From: Puniceicoccaceae bacterium
GTDB lineage: Bacteria > Verrucomicrobiota > Verrucomicrobiia > Opitutales > Opitutaceae
Assembly: GCA_007695295.1 (NCBI GenBank)
Contig: REEB01000173.1
Location: forward strand, 1 to 32,446
Reading direction: 5' to 3'
DNA: 32,446 nt
Shown here piece after piece: positions 26,118-32,446 of the stretch (its first letter is position 1; every line of letters begins with the position of its first letter). The position numbers and the translations under genes are program-made. A model generated the notes under the pieces. That model did no database searches and was not told the DNA's origin. It saw only the letters and a program-made list of their open reading frames with translations.

Positions 26118-26242
26118 CTATCCTGCCTCGCATCAGGTTTTTGCGAAAGACAGGGCCGCGGGTTTGGCTCTGCAGGGCTGCGCCATCTCTGCTCTCCGTT
26201 TCCAGCAAGCAGTTTCCGAATACATCAAGCGGCAGCGCATTA

Positions 26243-26280
26243 ATTCCGAAGCCGGCCCCAGTGTCAGGGCCGGCCGGAAT
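26243..26280. terminator. Strong hairpin, probable bidirectional transcription barrier
   Basis: ATTCCG (26243-26248) pairs with CGGAAT (26275-26280), and GCCGGCCC (26251-26258) pairs exactly with GGGCCGGC (26267-26274) around an 8-base loop; AA is bulged. It lies between the end of the small membrane ORF and the GH31 leader. It has no U-tract, so the terminator role is inferred from position and strength. Confidence 0.45.
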
Positions 26281-26331
26281 GCGTTACTCGGGATCAGGAT
26301 TTCACCTGCTGGCAGGCTGAGGACACCGAGA

Positions 26332-26547
26332 CTACCCGCCGGAACGCGGGACACTGTGGTGGATCGGTCGCCTGGCTGCTTCCTGCAAGAGGGCGAGACC
26401 AAAGAGCAGTGCGACGATGGCGAGATAGGAGTTAAGCGACAGTGACGGCGTCTGTGAGACCAAAGGCGCGGAAAGGGCTCCGATGCCCAGAAGAATCATC
26501 GTTGCGAGAGCGATCGCATCGATGGAGCGGGATGGGATGGTTTTCAT
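26332..26547 (-). CDS. Small two-helix membrane protein, hypothetical
   Basis: A 71-residue ORF from the ATG at 26545-26547 (MKTIPSRSIDAIALATMIL). Two hydrophobic stretches (about residues 11-26, ALATMILLGIGALSAP; and 38-54, YLAIVALLFGLALLQ) predict a hairpin in the membrane with a basic tail, RRPIHHSVPRSG. No family was recognised and no Shine-Dalgarno is visible. Support is the sensible helix layout and the positively charged ends. It lies 94 nt downstream of the heme-copper-like gene on the same strand, beyond a long palindrome, so it may be separately transcribed. Confidence 0.45.
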   Translation of the reverse strand: MKTIPSRSIDAIALATMILLGIGALSAPLVSQTPSLSLNSYLAIVALLFGLALLQEAARRPIHHSVPRSGG

Positions 26548-26560
26548 GGCTGCTGGCGTT

Positions 26561-26594
26561 AGATGGCTGCAGGCACCTGCCTGCATTACCATCT
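26561..26594. repeat. Long interrupted palindrome
   Basis: TGCAGGCA (26568-26575) and TGCCTGCA (26578-26585) are perfect complements with a 2-base centre. The arms extend with AGATGG (26561-26566) against CCATCT (26589-26594). It follows the stop of the heme-copper-like gene by 47 nt and precedes the small membrane ORF by 13 nt. Without a T-run it is either a terminator of weak form or a protein-binding site. Confidence 0.6.
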
Positions 26595-26641
26595 ACCCCG
26601 CAGCCGGTTCACAAGTCGCAGCAGTTTGCCAAAATCCAGAA

Positions 26642-27988
26642 CTATTGCGTCAATGCATCAGCAAACCTTCTGGGTGCGGAACTGACATCCGGCCAAGACG
26701 ATGCCGGTGAAGAGGCCTTCCCCGGCAGCCGGACCGGCCGCAACAGTCGGACCAGATTCAGCAGGGTCGCCAGCATGGCCGCGGCCAGGAAGCCGAGACC
26801 GATCTGCAGCAGAACGGGCATGCTCATCCAGAACCCCAGCAGCAACAGCGGCAACACGGGCATCAAAAGCAGGAACCCCACCGGCACCAAGAAGTGATTC
26901 GCCATCGACTCGGCCTCCGGCACCTCCTCCAGGCCGATCCGATGGGCGTAGCGCATCTGCCAAACCAGAAACGGGACCACCCGATTCGCCACCCCGAGAA
27001 TGCACGGGGCCAGCACTCCGAAGCCGAACAATGCCACCAGCAGCACTTCATTCAACTCGGGTCCGTGGGCGAGCCAACCCACGCGGCCTCCGCCGAGCAG
27101 GCCGAGCAGGATCGCCAAAGGGAGCAGGCCCGCCAAGCCGAGCAAATGAATCCGCAGCGGCCAGCCGACCGCCCCCGAACGGCGCAAGACCAAGCTGACC
27201 ACCTCGGCCAGAAACAGCACCACCCCGGTCGCCAGCAGAAGCAGGGCCACGCCGGTCACGCCAGCCATCGGCAGCAGCAATGCCGGCACGAGCAGAAAGA
27301 GGCCGGCATTAACGACCAGGGTCGACCACCATCCGCAAAGACCCCCACGAGTCGCGGTGACGAGGAACATCGGCAAGAGGCGGTACGTGGCTCCGGCGAG
27401 GGTCAGGAAAAGAAAACCGATCAGCCCGGCAGTTGCGTGCAGGGAAAGAATCGAGCCGGCCCCAAGGGGCGGCATCGGCAGGTAGGTTTTCGCCAGGTAG
27501 AACCCGGCCAGACCCGCCGCCACCGCCAGCCAGAACAGCGCCGAGGCGAGGGTGATGGAAGCCGTCTGCCAGGGAGAGCGGCGGTTCAAGGTCGCCGCAA
27601 GGTTGAGCACGAAAAACAGCATGCCCAGCGCAACCGGCCAGCCCCACTGCGCGACGATAAGGTAGTCCTCCCGCCAGAAGCCCACCACCATCCCGGGCAG
27701 AGCAACGGCATGCAACACGAGGTGCATCCGGGCGAGCGTCAGGCTGCGCAGGCGGGTTTCAGCGATCAGGGGGATGAGTTGGTAGGCGGCGCCGAAGATG
27801 ATCGAAGCCACTCCGCCAAGGAAAAACAGGTGCACCAATGCCAGCAGCGCGGGTTGGTTGGCTTCTCCCGTCAACAGATCGGGACGGCCCAGCAGGACCG
27901 CCAGCACGACCGCAAAGGAAAGGAAGCCAAATGCGAAGAAGGGCAGGGTCAGGAGAGCCTGCCGCCAGAAGGTGCGGCCGGCCTTCAC
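26642..27988 (-). CDS. Heme-copper-oxidase subunit I-like / NnrS-like 12-helix membrane protein
   Basis: A 448-residue integral membrane protein with about 12 hydrophobic helices. The start is GTG at 27986-27988, overlapping the DUF2249 stop (GTGA) and preceded by GGAGG, clearly better than the in-frame upstream ATG. Histidines sit in helix contexts like those of heme-copper oxidase-type and NnrS proteins: H53 (LVHLFFLGG), H89 and H93 (RMHLVLHAV), H184 (LHATAGLIGF) and H281 (RIHLLGLAGL). GAAYQLIPLI after helix 2 is typical of HCO subunit I-like orphan proteins. It probably binds heme and takes part in NO or O2-related metabolism; catalytic competence is not shown. It is translationally coupled to the DUF2249 protein and controlled with it. 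Confidence 0.6.
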   Translation of the reverse strand: MKAGRTFWRQALLTLPFFAFGFLSFAVVLAVLLGRPDLLTGEANQPALLALVHLFFLGGVASIIFGAAYQLIPLIAETRLRSLTLARMHLVLHAVALPGMVVGFWREDYLIVAQWGWPVALGMLFFVLNLAATLNRRSPWQTASITLASALFWLAVAAGLAGFYLAKTYLPMPPLGAGSILSLHATAGLIGFLFLTLAGATYRLLPMFLVTATRGGLCGWWSTLVVNAGLFLLVPALLLPMAGVTGVALLLLATGVVLFLAEVVSLVLRRSGAVGWPLRIHLLGLAGLLPLAILLGLLGGGRVGWLAHGPELNEVLLVALFGFGVLAPCILGVANRVVPFLVWQMRYAHRIGLEEVPEAESMANHFLVPVGFLLLMPVLPLLLLGFWMSMPVLLQIGLGFLAAAMLATLLNLVRLLRPVRLPGKASSPASSWPDVSSAPRRFADALTQ

Positions 27989-28458
27989 TTCGGGTCCTCC
28001 CCACGGGTGATCATCGTTTCCCAGTAACCCTCGGGTGCCTCGCGGGAGGAGCCTTGCCAAGAGCGCTCCTCCAGGATGTCGAGCAGGTGCACCGGCCGGA
28101 AACGGGTCCAGGCGCCGAGCCGCGCTCCCGGGGGAAGCCCCGCCAGCCGCTGCAGGATCCGGCTCATCGGCTCCGGCGGAGTCAACTCGCGCAGATCGAG
28201 GATTTCCTCAGGCTCTTCCTCGCTGGAACGCTGGTAAAAGGTCACCGCCACTTCCTCAGCCCCGCGGGGCTCGATGATGTGCGCCCAGCCGCGTTCGGCC
28301 AACATCCGGTACAGTGGCGTGGGCTCGAAAGGCACCAGGAGACGAAGGCAATCTCCGGGGGCCAGCTCATTAACTTTGGCCAGGATCATGGGCAGGGGAC
28401 TGCCGCCTGAGGCCAGCACCGATCGGACGTCCAATTCAACAGGGGGTGGTAAGGTCAT
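27985..28458 (-). CDS. Protein with two tandem DUF2249 domains
   Basis: A 157-residue protein built of two copies of the TusA-like DUF2249 fold. Repeat 1 is LDVRSVLASGGSPLPMILAK with GDCLRLLVPFEPTPLYRMLAERGW. Repeat 2 is LDLRELTPPEPMSRILQRL with GARLGAWTRFRPVHLLDILEERSW. DUF2249 proteins cluster with denitrification, hemerythrin and NnrS-type genes in many bacteria; their biochemical role is unknown. Neither repeat keeps the TusA-type catalytic Cys at the start of the helix; the only Cys is in GDCLRL. The ATG at 28456-28458 has no Shine-Dalgarno, and a predicted FNR-type promoter would start transcription at this codon. It is the first gene of a two-gene operon. Confidence 0.82.
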   Translation of the reverse strand: MTLPPPVELDVRSVLASGGSPLPMILAKVNELAPGDCLRLLVPFEPTPLYRMLAERGWAHIIEPRGAEEVAVTFYQRSSEEEPEEILDLRELTPPEPMSRILQRLAGLPPGARLGAWTRFRPVHLLDILEERSWQGSSREAPEGYWETMITRGEDPK

Positions 28459-28464
28459 GACCCT

Positions 28465-28470
28465 ACCCTA
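28465..28470 (-). promoter_or_regulatory. Candidate -10 element of the DUF2249 operon
   Basis: On the minus strand TAGGGT begins exactly 22 nt after the FNR-type site at 28493-28506, the spacing of a class II FNR promoter (site centred at -41.5). It would place +1 at 28458, the A of the DUF2249 ATG, giving a leaderless transcript. The hexamer itself matches TATAAT at only three positions. Confidence 0.4.
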
Positions 28471-28492
28471 CGGTGTCGGACGGGCTTTTTCC

Positions 28493-28506
28493 TTGATTCG
28501 GATCAA
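28493..28506. promoter_or_regulatory. FNR/DNR-type operator TTGATTCGGATCAA
   Basis: A perfect TTGAT-N4-ATCAA site lies in the 69-nt gap between the divergent DUF2249 and Crp/Fnr genes. It is 34 nt from the DUF2249 start and 21 nt from the regulator start. The adjacent regulator has the E..SR recognition helix known to read TTGAT, so activation of DUF2249 and repression of itself are both plausible. Confidence 0.88.
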
Positions 28507-28527
28507 GCAGACTCGAAGAACTGTGCC

Positions 28528-29250
28528 ATGCCCCTCACCAGTCGAGATACCGGTGCATTTCGGCAGGCGGCCATCGCGGAAGCACTACGGGGCTGTCGTC
28601 TGTTTACCGACCTCGACCCGACCGCACTGGCGGAAGTCGTCGATGCCTGTGCGCTCAAGTCCCTCTCCAAGGGCGAGTACCTTTTCCGGGAAGGCGATCC
28701 CTCCGAAGGGTTCTACGTCCTGCGCCGTGGCTCAATCAACATCCACCGGATCAGCTCCGAGGGCAAGGAGCAGGTCATCTGTATCTTCCACCCGCCGGAA
28801 TCCTTTGCCGAGGTCGGCTTGGCCACGGTGGACACTTACCCGGCCAATGCCATCGCCTTGGAGAGCAGCCAGGTGGTTCTGGTCCGCAAGCACGACTTCC
28901 GCGAGCTGATCCGTCGGCGACCGGAGCTGGCCTTGCGGATGCTCGGTTCCATGAGTTTCCACCTCAAGCACCTCGTTCAGCTCATCGAGGATCTCAAATT
29001 CAAGCAGATCGAGGCCCGATTCGCGAGTTGGCTGCTCCGCCAAGCCGGGTCGCCGAGTGGCGCCACCCCCGCGGTGGTACACTTGGAAATGAGCAAAAAG
29101 ACCCTCGCCGCGCAACTCGGCGTGGCCAGCGAAACCCTTTCCCGAACCCTGGCCAAGTTTCGCGACGAGGGCCTGATCCTCGTCGAGGGCAAGGCCATCA
29201 CGTTGTTGAATCCAGCGGGCATAATGCGCTACCAGAGCCATGAGGTCTGA
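28528..29250 (+). CDS. Crp/Fnr-family transcription regulator
   Basis: A 240-residue regulator. The N-terminal cyclic-nucleotide-binding-like beta roll (LFREGDPSEGFYVLRRGSINI; ESFAEVGLATVDTYPANAIAL) leads to a long dimer helix and a winged HTH (SKKTLAAQLGVASETLSRTLAKF). The recognition helix has E202, S205 and R206, the FNR set that reads TTGAT. Only three cysteines exist (C23, C41, C85), so an FNR-type [4Fe-4S] oxygen sensor is unlikely. The E-S-R-S cAMP-binding pattern of Crp is not seen either. A Dnr/NnrR-type NO or redox sensor is the best inference from the DUF2249 and heme-copper-like neighbours. The ATG at 28528 follows the operator by 21 nt, and no strong Shine-Dalgarno is seen. Confidence 0.9.
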   Translation: MPLTSRDTGAFRQAAIAEALRGCRLFTDLDPTALAEVVDACALKSLSKGEYLFREGDPSEGFYVLRRGSINIHRISSEGKEQVICIFHPPESFAEVGLATVDTYPANAIALESSQVVLVRKHDFRELIRRRPELALRMLGSMSFHLKHLVQLIEDLKFKQIEARFASWLLRQAGSPSGATPAVVHLEMSKKTLAAQLGVASETLSRTLAKFRDEGLILVEGKAITLLNPAGIMRYQSHEV

Positions 29251-29323
29251 GAGGGAAGCGAGCAGGAAAAACAACTGCTCATCCAAGGCTGGCACTGCCG
29301 ACAAGACCGGGCGCGATCCTGTC

Positions 29324-29672
29324 GTAGCGGAAGCGCGGAGCGCTTTCGGCGGCGGCCGGGGAAGCGTAGCGGAAGCGCGGAGCGCTTTCGGTGGGTGCGG
29401 CGGCCGGGGTCGCGGGGCAGGGCCGAAGCCGCTCCGCGGCTCCGCTACGGTGGCGGCGACAGGTCTTGAAAGCGCCGGCGGCTAGGGGCGCGGGCGTAGC
29501 GGAAGCGCGGGGCGCTTTCGGCGGGTTCGACAGCCGGGGTCGCGGGGCAGGGCCGAAGCCGCTCCGCGGCTCCGCTACGGTGGCGGCGACGGGTCTTGAA
29601 TGCGGCGGCGGCCAGGGGCGGGCGTAGCGGAAGCGCGGAGCGCTTTCGGCGGGTGCGGCGGCCGGGGTCGCG
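29324..29672. repeat. Tandem 128-130-bp repeat with palindromic arms
   Basis: Each unit starts GTAGCGGAAGCGCGG. There is a short unit (29324-29365), two full units (29366-29495, 130 bp; 29496-29623, 128 bp) and a last partial one (29624-29672). The full units are highly similar. Within each, the start (GTAGCGGAAGCGCGGAGCG) is nearly the reverse complement of a later stretch ending CTCCGCGGCTCCGCTAC, so each unit can fold into a long stem. The region 29251-29747 holds no convincing gene: ORFs across it are Gly/Arg/Ala-rich artefacts of the repeat. Confidence 0.88.
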
Positions 29673-29718
29673 CGGTGGGGACTGGCCGGGACCAACCGTC
29701 CGGGACTGCTGGCGAAAT

Positions 29719-29740
29719 CCCACCGTCTCACGACGGTAGG
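29719..29740 (-). terminator. Hairpin just after the Ig-like protein gene
   Basis: ACCGTC (29722-29727) and GACGGT (29732-29737) pair around TCAC, and flanking CC/GG adds to the stem. It lies 7 nt beyond the stop at 29748 on the minus strand. Only a short T-run (ATTTC) follows, so this would be a weak or Rho-assisted terminator. Confidence 0.5.
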
Positions 29741-29747
29741 TACGAAC

Positions 29748-31362
29748 TCAGGGCAGGGTGAACAACTCGATCCGACCGATGCCGGGGCGGTTTTCCGAGT
29801 CTCGGAGTTGCACCGTGTAGGCTCCCGGTTCCAAGGTGATGAGGAGTGCCGCCTCCAGGTCGTCCCCGGGTGCAAAACCAGTCGACTCGATCAGTTCGGC
29901 CTCGGGATGATCGCGCCAGTATTCATTAAGGTCGATCCGCTCGCGATCGGCATTCCAGACCGAGAGGACCGGATCGGGAAGCGGGTTGGCCACACCGAAG
30001 GCCGCCATCGAAGGCCCGCCGCCACGGATAAGCAAACGGCGCGGACCGCCGACGTGGTCAATGACAAACCCGGCGATCATGATCTTGCTCCCGCCCTCGA
30101 CTTTGCCGCGGATGGAGAGATTGATCAGGCGCGAATTACCGGACACGCCCGCGATGCGGTCGAGGTCGAAGAGCTCGACCAGGCCGATGCCGGTTTCGTT
30201 GCCGAGATTGCGCAGATGGACGGTGTAAGGGCGGTTCGGTTCGATCGTGGCCAGTAGCGTCGCCTCGGTTTCGCGGTTGGGGGCGAAACCGCTGTCGTCG
30301 ATGAGGTCGCTGTCCGGCCCTTCCTCCCAGCGGGTGTTGCGGGCGATCTCCTGGCCATTCTGGTCGAAGAGGATGAGCGTCGGGTCGGGCAGCAGCCCGG
30401 TGAGGTTGAAATCGGCCAGGGACGGACCTTTGCCGGTGAGCAGAACGCTCCGTACCTCCGAGCCGCCGAGCACAAAACCGGCGATCATGATCTCGGATCC
30501 GAGCAGGTTCTGGCCGCGGCTGGAAAGGTTGATCAACTCCGCCGCCGGACTCACCGCAAGCGTGGCGGCCTCACTGATGGTGGTGCCGCCGGGGCCGGAG
30601 ACCTCCACCGTATATGCACCGGCTTGTCCTGGGGACACGAAGGGAATCCGGTGGCTGCTCTCAGTGGCTCCAGCGATGGGCTGACCGTTGCGAAACCACT
30701 GGAAGGTGAAAGGGCCTGTTCCCTCGGGATCAACCGTGAAAAGAGCGGTTTGTCCGGCCACCAGACTGGCGGATGCCGGCGGCGTGGGGATTAAAGGAGG
30801 CGGCGGAAGTTCGAGCGGAGCCGTGCGGAGCTGGCCGTCGGCTAGAGAACCGCGGAGGATGTCCGCCGGTTCGACGTGGGCGGCGTTCAAGGTGACGGTT
30901 CCGAGGGCGGGCAGGAGCCAGTTGTCCCGGCTGAAAATCAGCCACTCGGAGGCTTCACCCACCGGCTCGGCCTCGGGCTGGTTGAAGATCCAGACCGCCA
31001 GTCGGGCGTTGGGAGGCGTGGAGACATTCGAGAGGAGCCGCAGGGTCTCGCCGGGGCCAGCCACGGAATCGGGCTGACCGATCAGGCCGCTCCCGAGGGT
31101 GACGAAGACCTCCTCAGCTGGCTGCCTCGACCGAAGCACCTGAAATCAGCGCGTCCGGCGCCGCATCCGGCACCAGGTAGCCGATCCGGACAAGGCTGCC
31201 GACCGGCAGGAGGGTGCCGTCGCTGTCCGCAAGCAGAGGGCTGCCCTCGGTGAGATTGTTGAAGTTGACGCCGGCGGAGGCCAGCAGGCCGGGTCCGGCG
31301 GGAAGCAGGAAAGCCGCCCCCAAAGCGAAGGCGGCGAAGATGCGTCGGGGCATGGTCACCAT
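29748..31362 (-). pseudogene. Secreted Ig-like protein gene split by a +1 frameshift
   Basis: Two overlapping minus-strand frames make one protein. The first (31114-31362, 82 residues) has a signal peptide (FAAFALGAAFLLPAGPGLLASA) and a Verrucomicrobia-type start, VNFNNLTEGSPLLADSDG, ending SGASVEAAS then TGA. The second (29748-31139, 463 residues; its GTG start is probably an artefact) continues with EEVFVTLGSGL. Skipping the T of TGA would join AAS to EEV directly. The rest holds an Ig-like domain (LVAGQTALFTVDPEG; FQWFRNGQPIAGA) and two tandem repeats, each INLS-RG, then MIAGFV, GPS, and LPDP-L. These repeats are common in Verrucomicrobia surface proteins of unknown function. A sequencing error would give the same picture; the long intact second frame argues for a recent event. 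Confidence 0.7.
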
Positions 31363-31405
31363 GGCTCAGACATCGACAGAAAGCGCCGGTTGCTGAAGGC
31401 AGCAA

Positions 31406-31433
31406 AAAGCCGCAGGCTTTCGCCTGCGGCTTT
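31406..31433 (-). terminator. Intrinsic terminator of the PEP-CTERM gene
   Basis: AAAGCCGCAGGC (31406-31417) and GCCTGCGGCTTT (31422-31433) form a perfect 12-bp stem around a 4-base loop. Read on the minus strand it ends in TTTTT. It lies 25 nt past the PEP-CTERM gene stop and upstream of the Ig-like protein gene, separating the two transcripts. Confidence 0.92.
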
Positions 31434-31458
31434 CCGAGTTAGCGAAGTTCGCTAGCGC

Positions 31459-32037
31459 TTATTTACGGAACCGACGGATAACAACAAATCCAAGGGCGCC
31501 AAGACCGGCCAGCAGGGCGAAGACCCTCGGCTCGGGGATGGCGACAAGTTCATAACTACCGACTCGGCCCAACACGGCGGTGTCCAAACGGGCAGTGGTC
31601 AGGGCATCTGCACCAAGAGGAGCAACCCGAAACACACTGGTGGTAAAGAGGCCGGCCATATCATCCGAGGTGATCTGGTCGATGGGGGAGGTAGTGAAGA
31701 GAACGAAGGGGCGAGCGCCTTCAGGCAGAGCCATGTTGTTCTGCGAGAAGTGAACGGGGAATTCAGCGGGCCGGGCGGAAACAGTGTGGTTCCAATCGAA
31801 GAGATCAACCAAGGAGAGGAAGTTTTCGAAAGGAGAGACACCTTCCATGACAAGCCCACCAAGCTCCTGTGCGGCCCCAATGCTGGCGTCAGCTTTGAGG
31901 ACTCCGACATAAGCGTTGCTGGGAAGGGCAGGAGAGAACAGCTCGCGCTGGAGAGTAAGGTTCACTGCTTGACCAAAGGCCAAGACAGGAATGAATAACG
32001 CAGTGCTGATTGCGAGGATAGATTTAGTTACTTTCAT
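31459..32037 (-). CDS. PEP-CTERM sorting-domain surface protein
   Basis: A 192-residue exported protein. The N-terminal signal peptide is MKVTKSILAISTALFIPVLA, followed by a beta-rich domain of about 135 residues. The C-terminal sorting tag has IPEPRVF, a hydrophobic helix (ALLAGLGALGFVVI) and the basic end RRFRK, i.e. the PEP-CTERM signal that exosortase recognises. The middle domain (LQRELFSPALPSNAYVGVLK; GARPFVLFTTSP) was not recognised. Such proteins are linked to exopolysaccharide-producing envelopes. It lies 42 nt downstream of the partial gene at the window edge and ends at a strong terminator, so the two are likely co-transcribed. Exosortase itself is not in the window. Confidence 0.9.
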   Translation of the reverse strand: MKVTKSILAISTALFIPVLAFGQAVNLTLQRELFSPALPSNAYVGVLKADASIGAAQELGGLVMEGVSPFENFLSLVDLFDWNHTVSARPAEFPVHFSQNNMALPEGARPFVLFTTSPIDQITSDDMAGLFTTSVFRVAPLGADALTTARLDTAVLGRVGSYELVAIPEPRVFALLAGLGALGFVVIRRFRK

Positions 32038-32079
32038 AGGTGGAGGGTATTGAGATTTAATCCGGATGTGGTGAGATTG

Positions 32080-32446
32080 TTAGTTCTGAGAAACAACGGT
32101 TCCAGGAAGGGAGACGAGTTTGTCGGAAGAAACTGAGAAGACAAGCCCATTGACGGAAGGAACGCCTACATCACTTTGATCTTCGAAATCATCGTCGATG
32201 AACATGCCACCGAAGGTAAGATAGACGGCGTCGGAGGAGAGAGCTCCATCAGCAGAGTAGTAAGTCACGGAGTCGGCAAAATCGTCCATCGAGGGGCCGA
32301 TTCCACTGCTGCCAAGTGTCAAACCATCAACCGGCTGGATTGAACCAACGAGGTTGGGAACACCAGCGGACAGCAGGACCATAGTGGGGGTAACCTTCAC
32401 TGTGCCAAGGAAGGTGACATCGACAGCGCTTCCGACGGAGATCACC
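32080..32446 (-). CDS. Secreted protein, C-terminal part (gene continues beyond the window)
   Basis: The reading frame is open to the right edge; only about 121 C-terminal residues are visible, so the start and any signal peptide lie outside. The sequence is rich in Ser, Val, Asp and Gly, with VDVTFLGTVKVTP, NLVGSIQPVDGLTLGSSGI, and a TYYSADGA stretch. It resembles the TIGR02597-type secreted proteins of Verrucomicrobia (tentative, from recall), which often precede PEP-CTERM genes. No anchor is seen at its C-terminus (LPGTVVSQN). Confidence 0.55.
   Translation of the reverse strand, partial: VISVGSAVDVTFLGTVKVTPTMVLLSAGVPNLVGSIQPVDGLTLGSSGIGPSMDDFADSVTYYSADGALSSDAVYLTFGGMFIDDDFEDQSDVGVPSVNGLVFSVSSDKLVSLPGTVVSQN

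Noticed and set aside
26290-26345. TPP-like riboswitch string (GCTGAGGACACCGAGACTACCC)-type resemblance
   Set aside because: Only a few bases resemble the core; the conserved CTGAGA/ACCTGATC framework is absent.
29324-29672. CRISPR array
   Set aside because: Units are 128-130 bp and contiguous with no unique spacers, and no cas genes are present.
29279-29875. 198-residue minus-strand ORF over the tandem repeats
   Set aside because: Its repeated Pro/Ala/Arg blocks are translations of the 128-130-bp DNA repeat and it runs into the Ig-like gene in another frame.
31114-31139. Programmed +1 frameshift of the prfB type
   Set aside because: The codon before TGA is AGC, which cannot re-pair well in the +1 frame, and there is no upstream Shine-Dalgarno-like stimulator.

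Overview
The window looks like a piece of a high-GC Verrucomicrobiota chromosome (Opitutales-like). This is inferred from gene content, not from a marker gene. The supporting content is a PEP-CTERM surface protein, a type II pseudopilin with an FMDGHV tail, a secreted beta-helix/LamG protein, an Ig-like protein with Verrucomicrobia-style INLS-RG repeats, GH31 and GH106-like glycosidases, and many hairpin-rich intergenic repeats. No tRNA, rRNA, CRISPR array or intact transposase was seen.

Left part (1-8.5 kb): a minus-strand block encodes a trimeric NAD-linked [FeFe]-hydrogenase (hydC, hydB, hydA), then a TonB-dependent receptor 25 nt downstream and an EamA-type permease. HydA carries a complete H-cluster domain and relay clusters. 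HydB begins with two tandem thioredoxin-like domains that appear to have lost every cluster-binding cysteine position, and it lacks the C-terminal ferredoxin domain of Thermotoga-type HydB. This points to NADH-driven H2 production, possibly without ferredoxin-based bifurcation. The block is bracketed by two same-orientation copies of a roughly 40-bp element end (56-95 and 8436-8476). At the left copy a duplicated fragment of the permease gene (1-55 = 807-861) stops exactly at the element border, so the island has a mobile-element history.

Middle (9-26 kb): carbohydrate-related and housekeeping genes on both strands. They are a Gfo/Idh/MocA oxidoreductase, a large secreted beta-helix + LamG protein, a divergent GH106-like glycosidase, a DUF6504-like protein translationally coupled to a methyltransferase, a lone pseudopilin with its own terminator, a GNAT / membrane-helical-repeat protein / cupin / GNAT run, a YdjM-like membrane hydrolase overlapping tail-to-tail with the last GNAT, and a GH31 alpha-xylosidase with a hairpin-rich leader.

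Right part (26.3-32.4 kb): a small two-helix membrane ORF, then a compact anaerobic/NO-type regulatory module. A Crp/Fnr regulator is divergent from a double-DUF2249 protein and a 12-helix heme-copper-oxidase-like membrane protein. A perfect FNR-type site, TTGATTCGGATCAA, lies between them, and the regulator's recognition helix has the matching E..SR pattern. A 128-130-bp tandem repeat with palindromic arms separates this from a surface-protein region: a frameshifted Ig-like protein gene, a PEP-CTERM protein and a partial secreted protein cut by the window edge. Hydrogenase and FNR-type module together suggest a facultatively or strictly anaerobic, polysaccharide-using fermenter.
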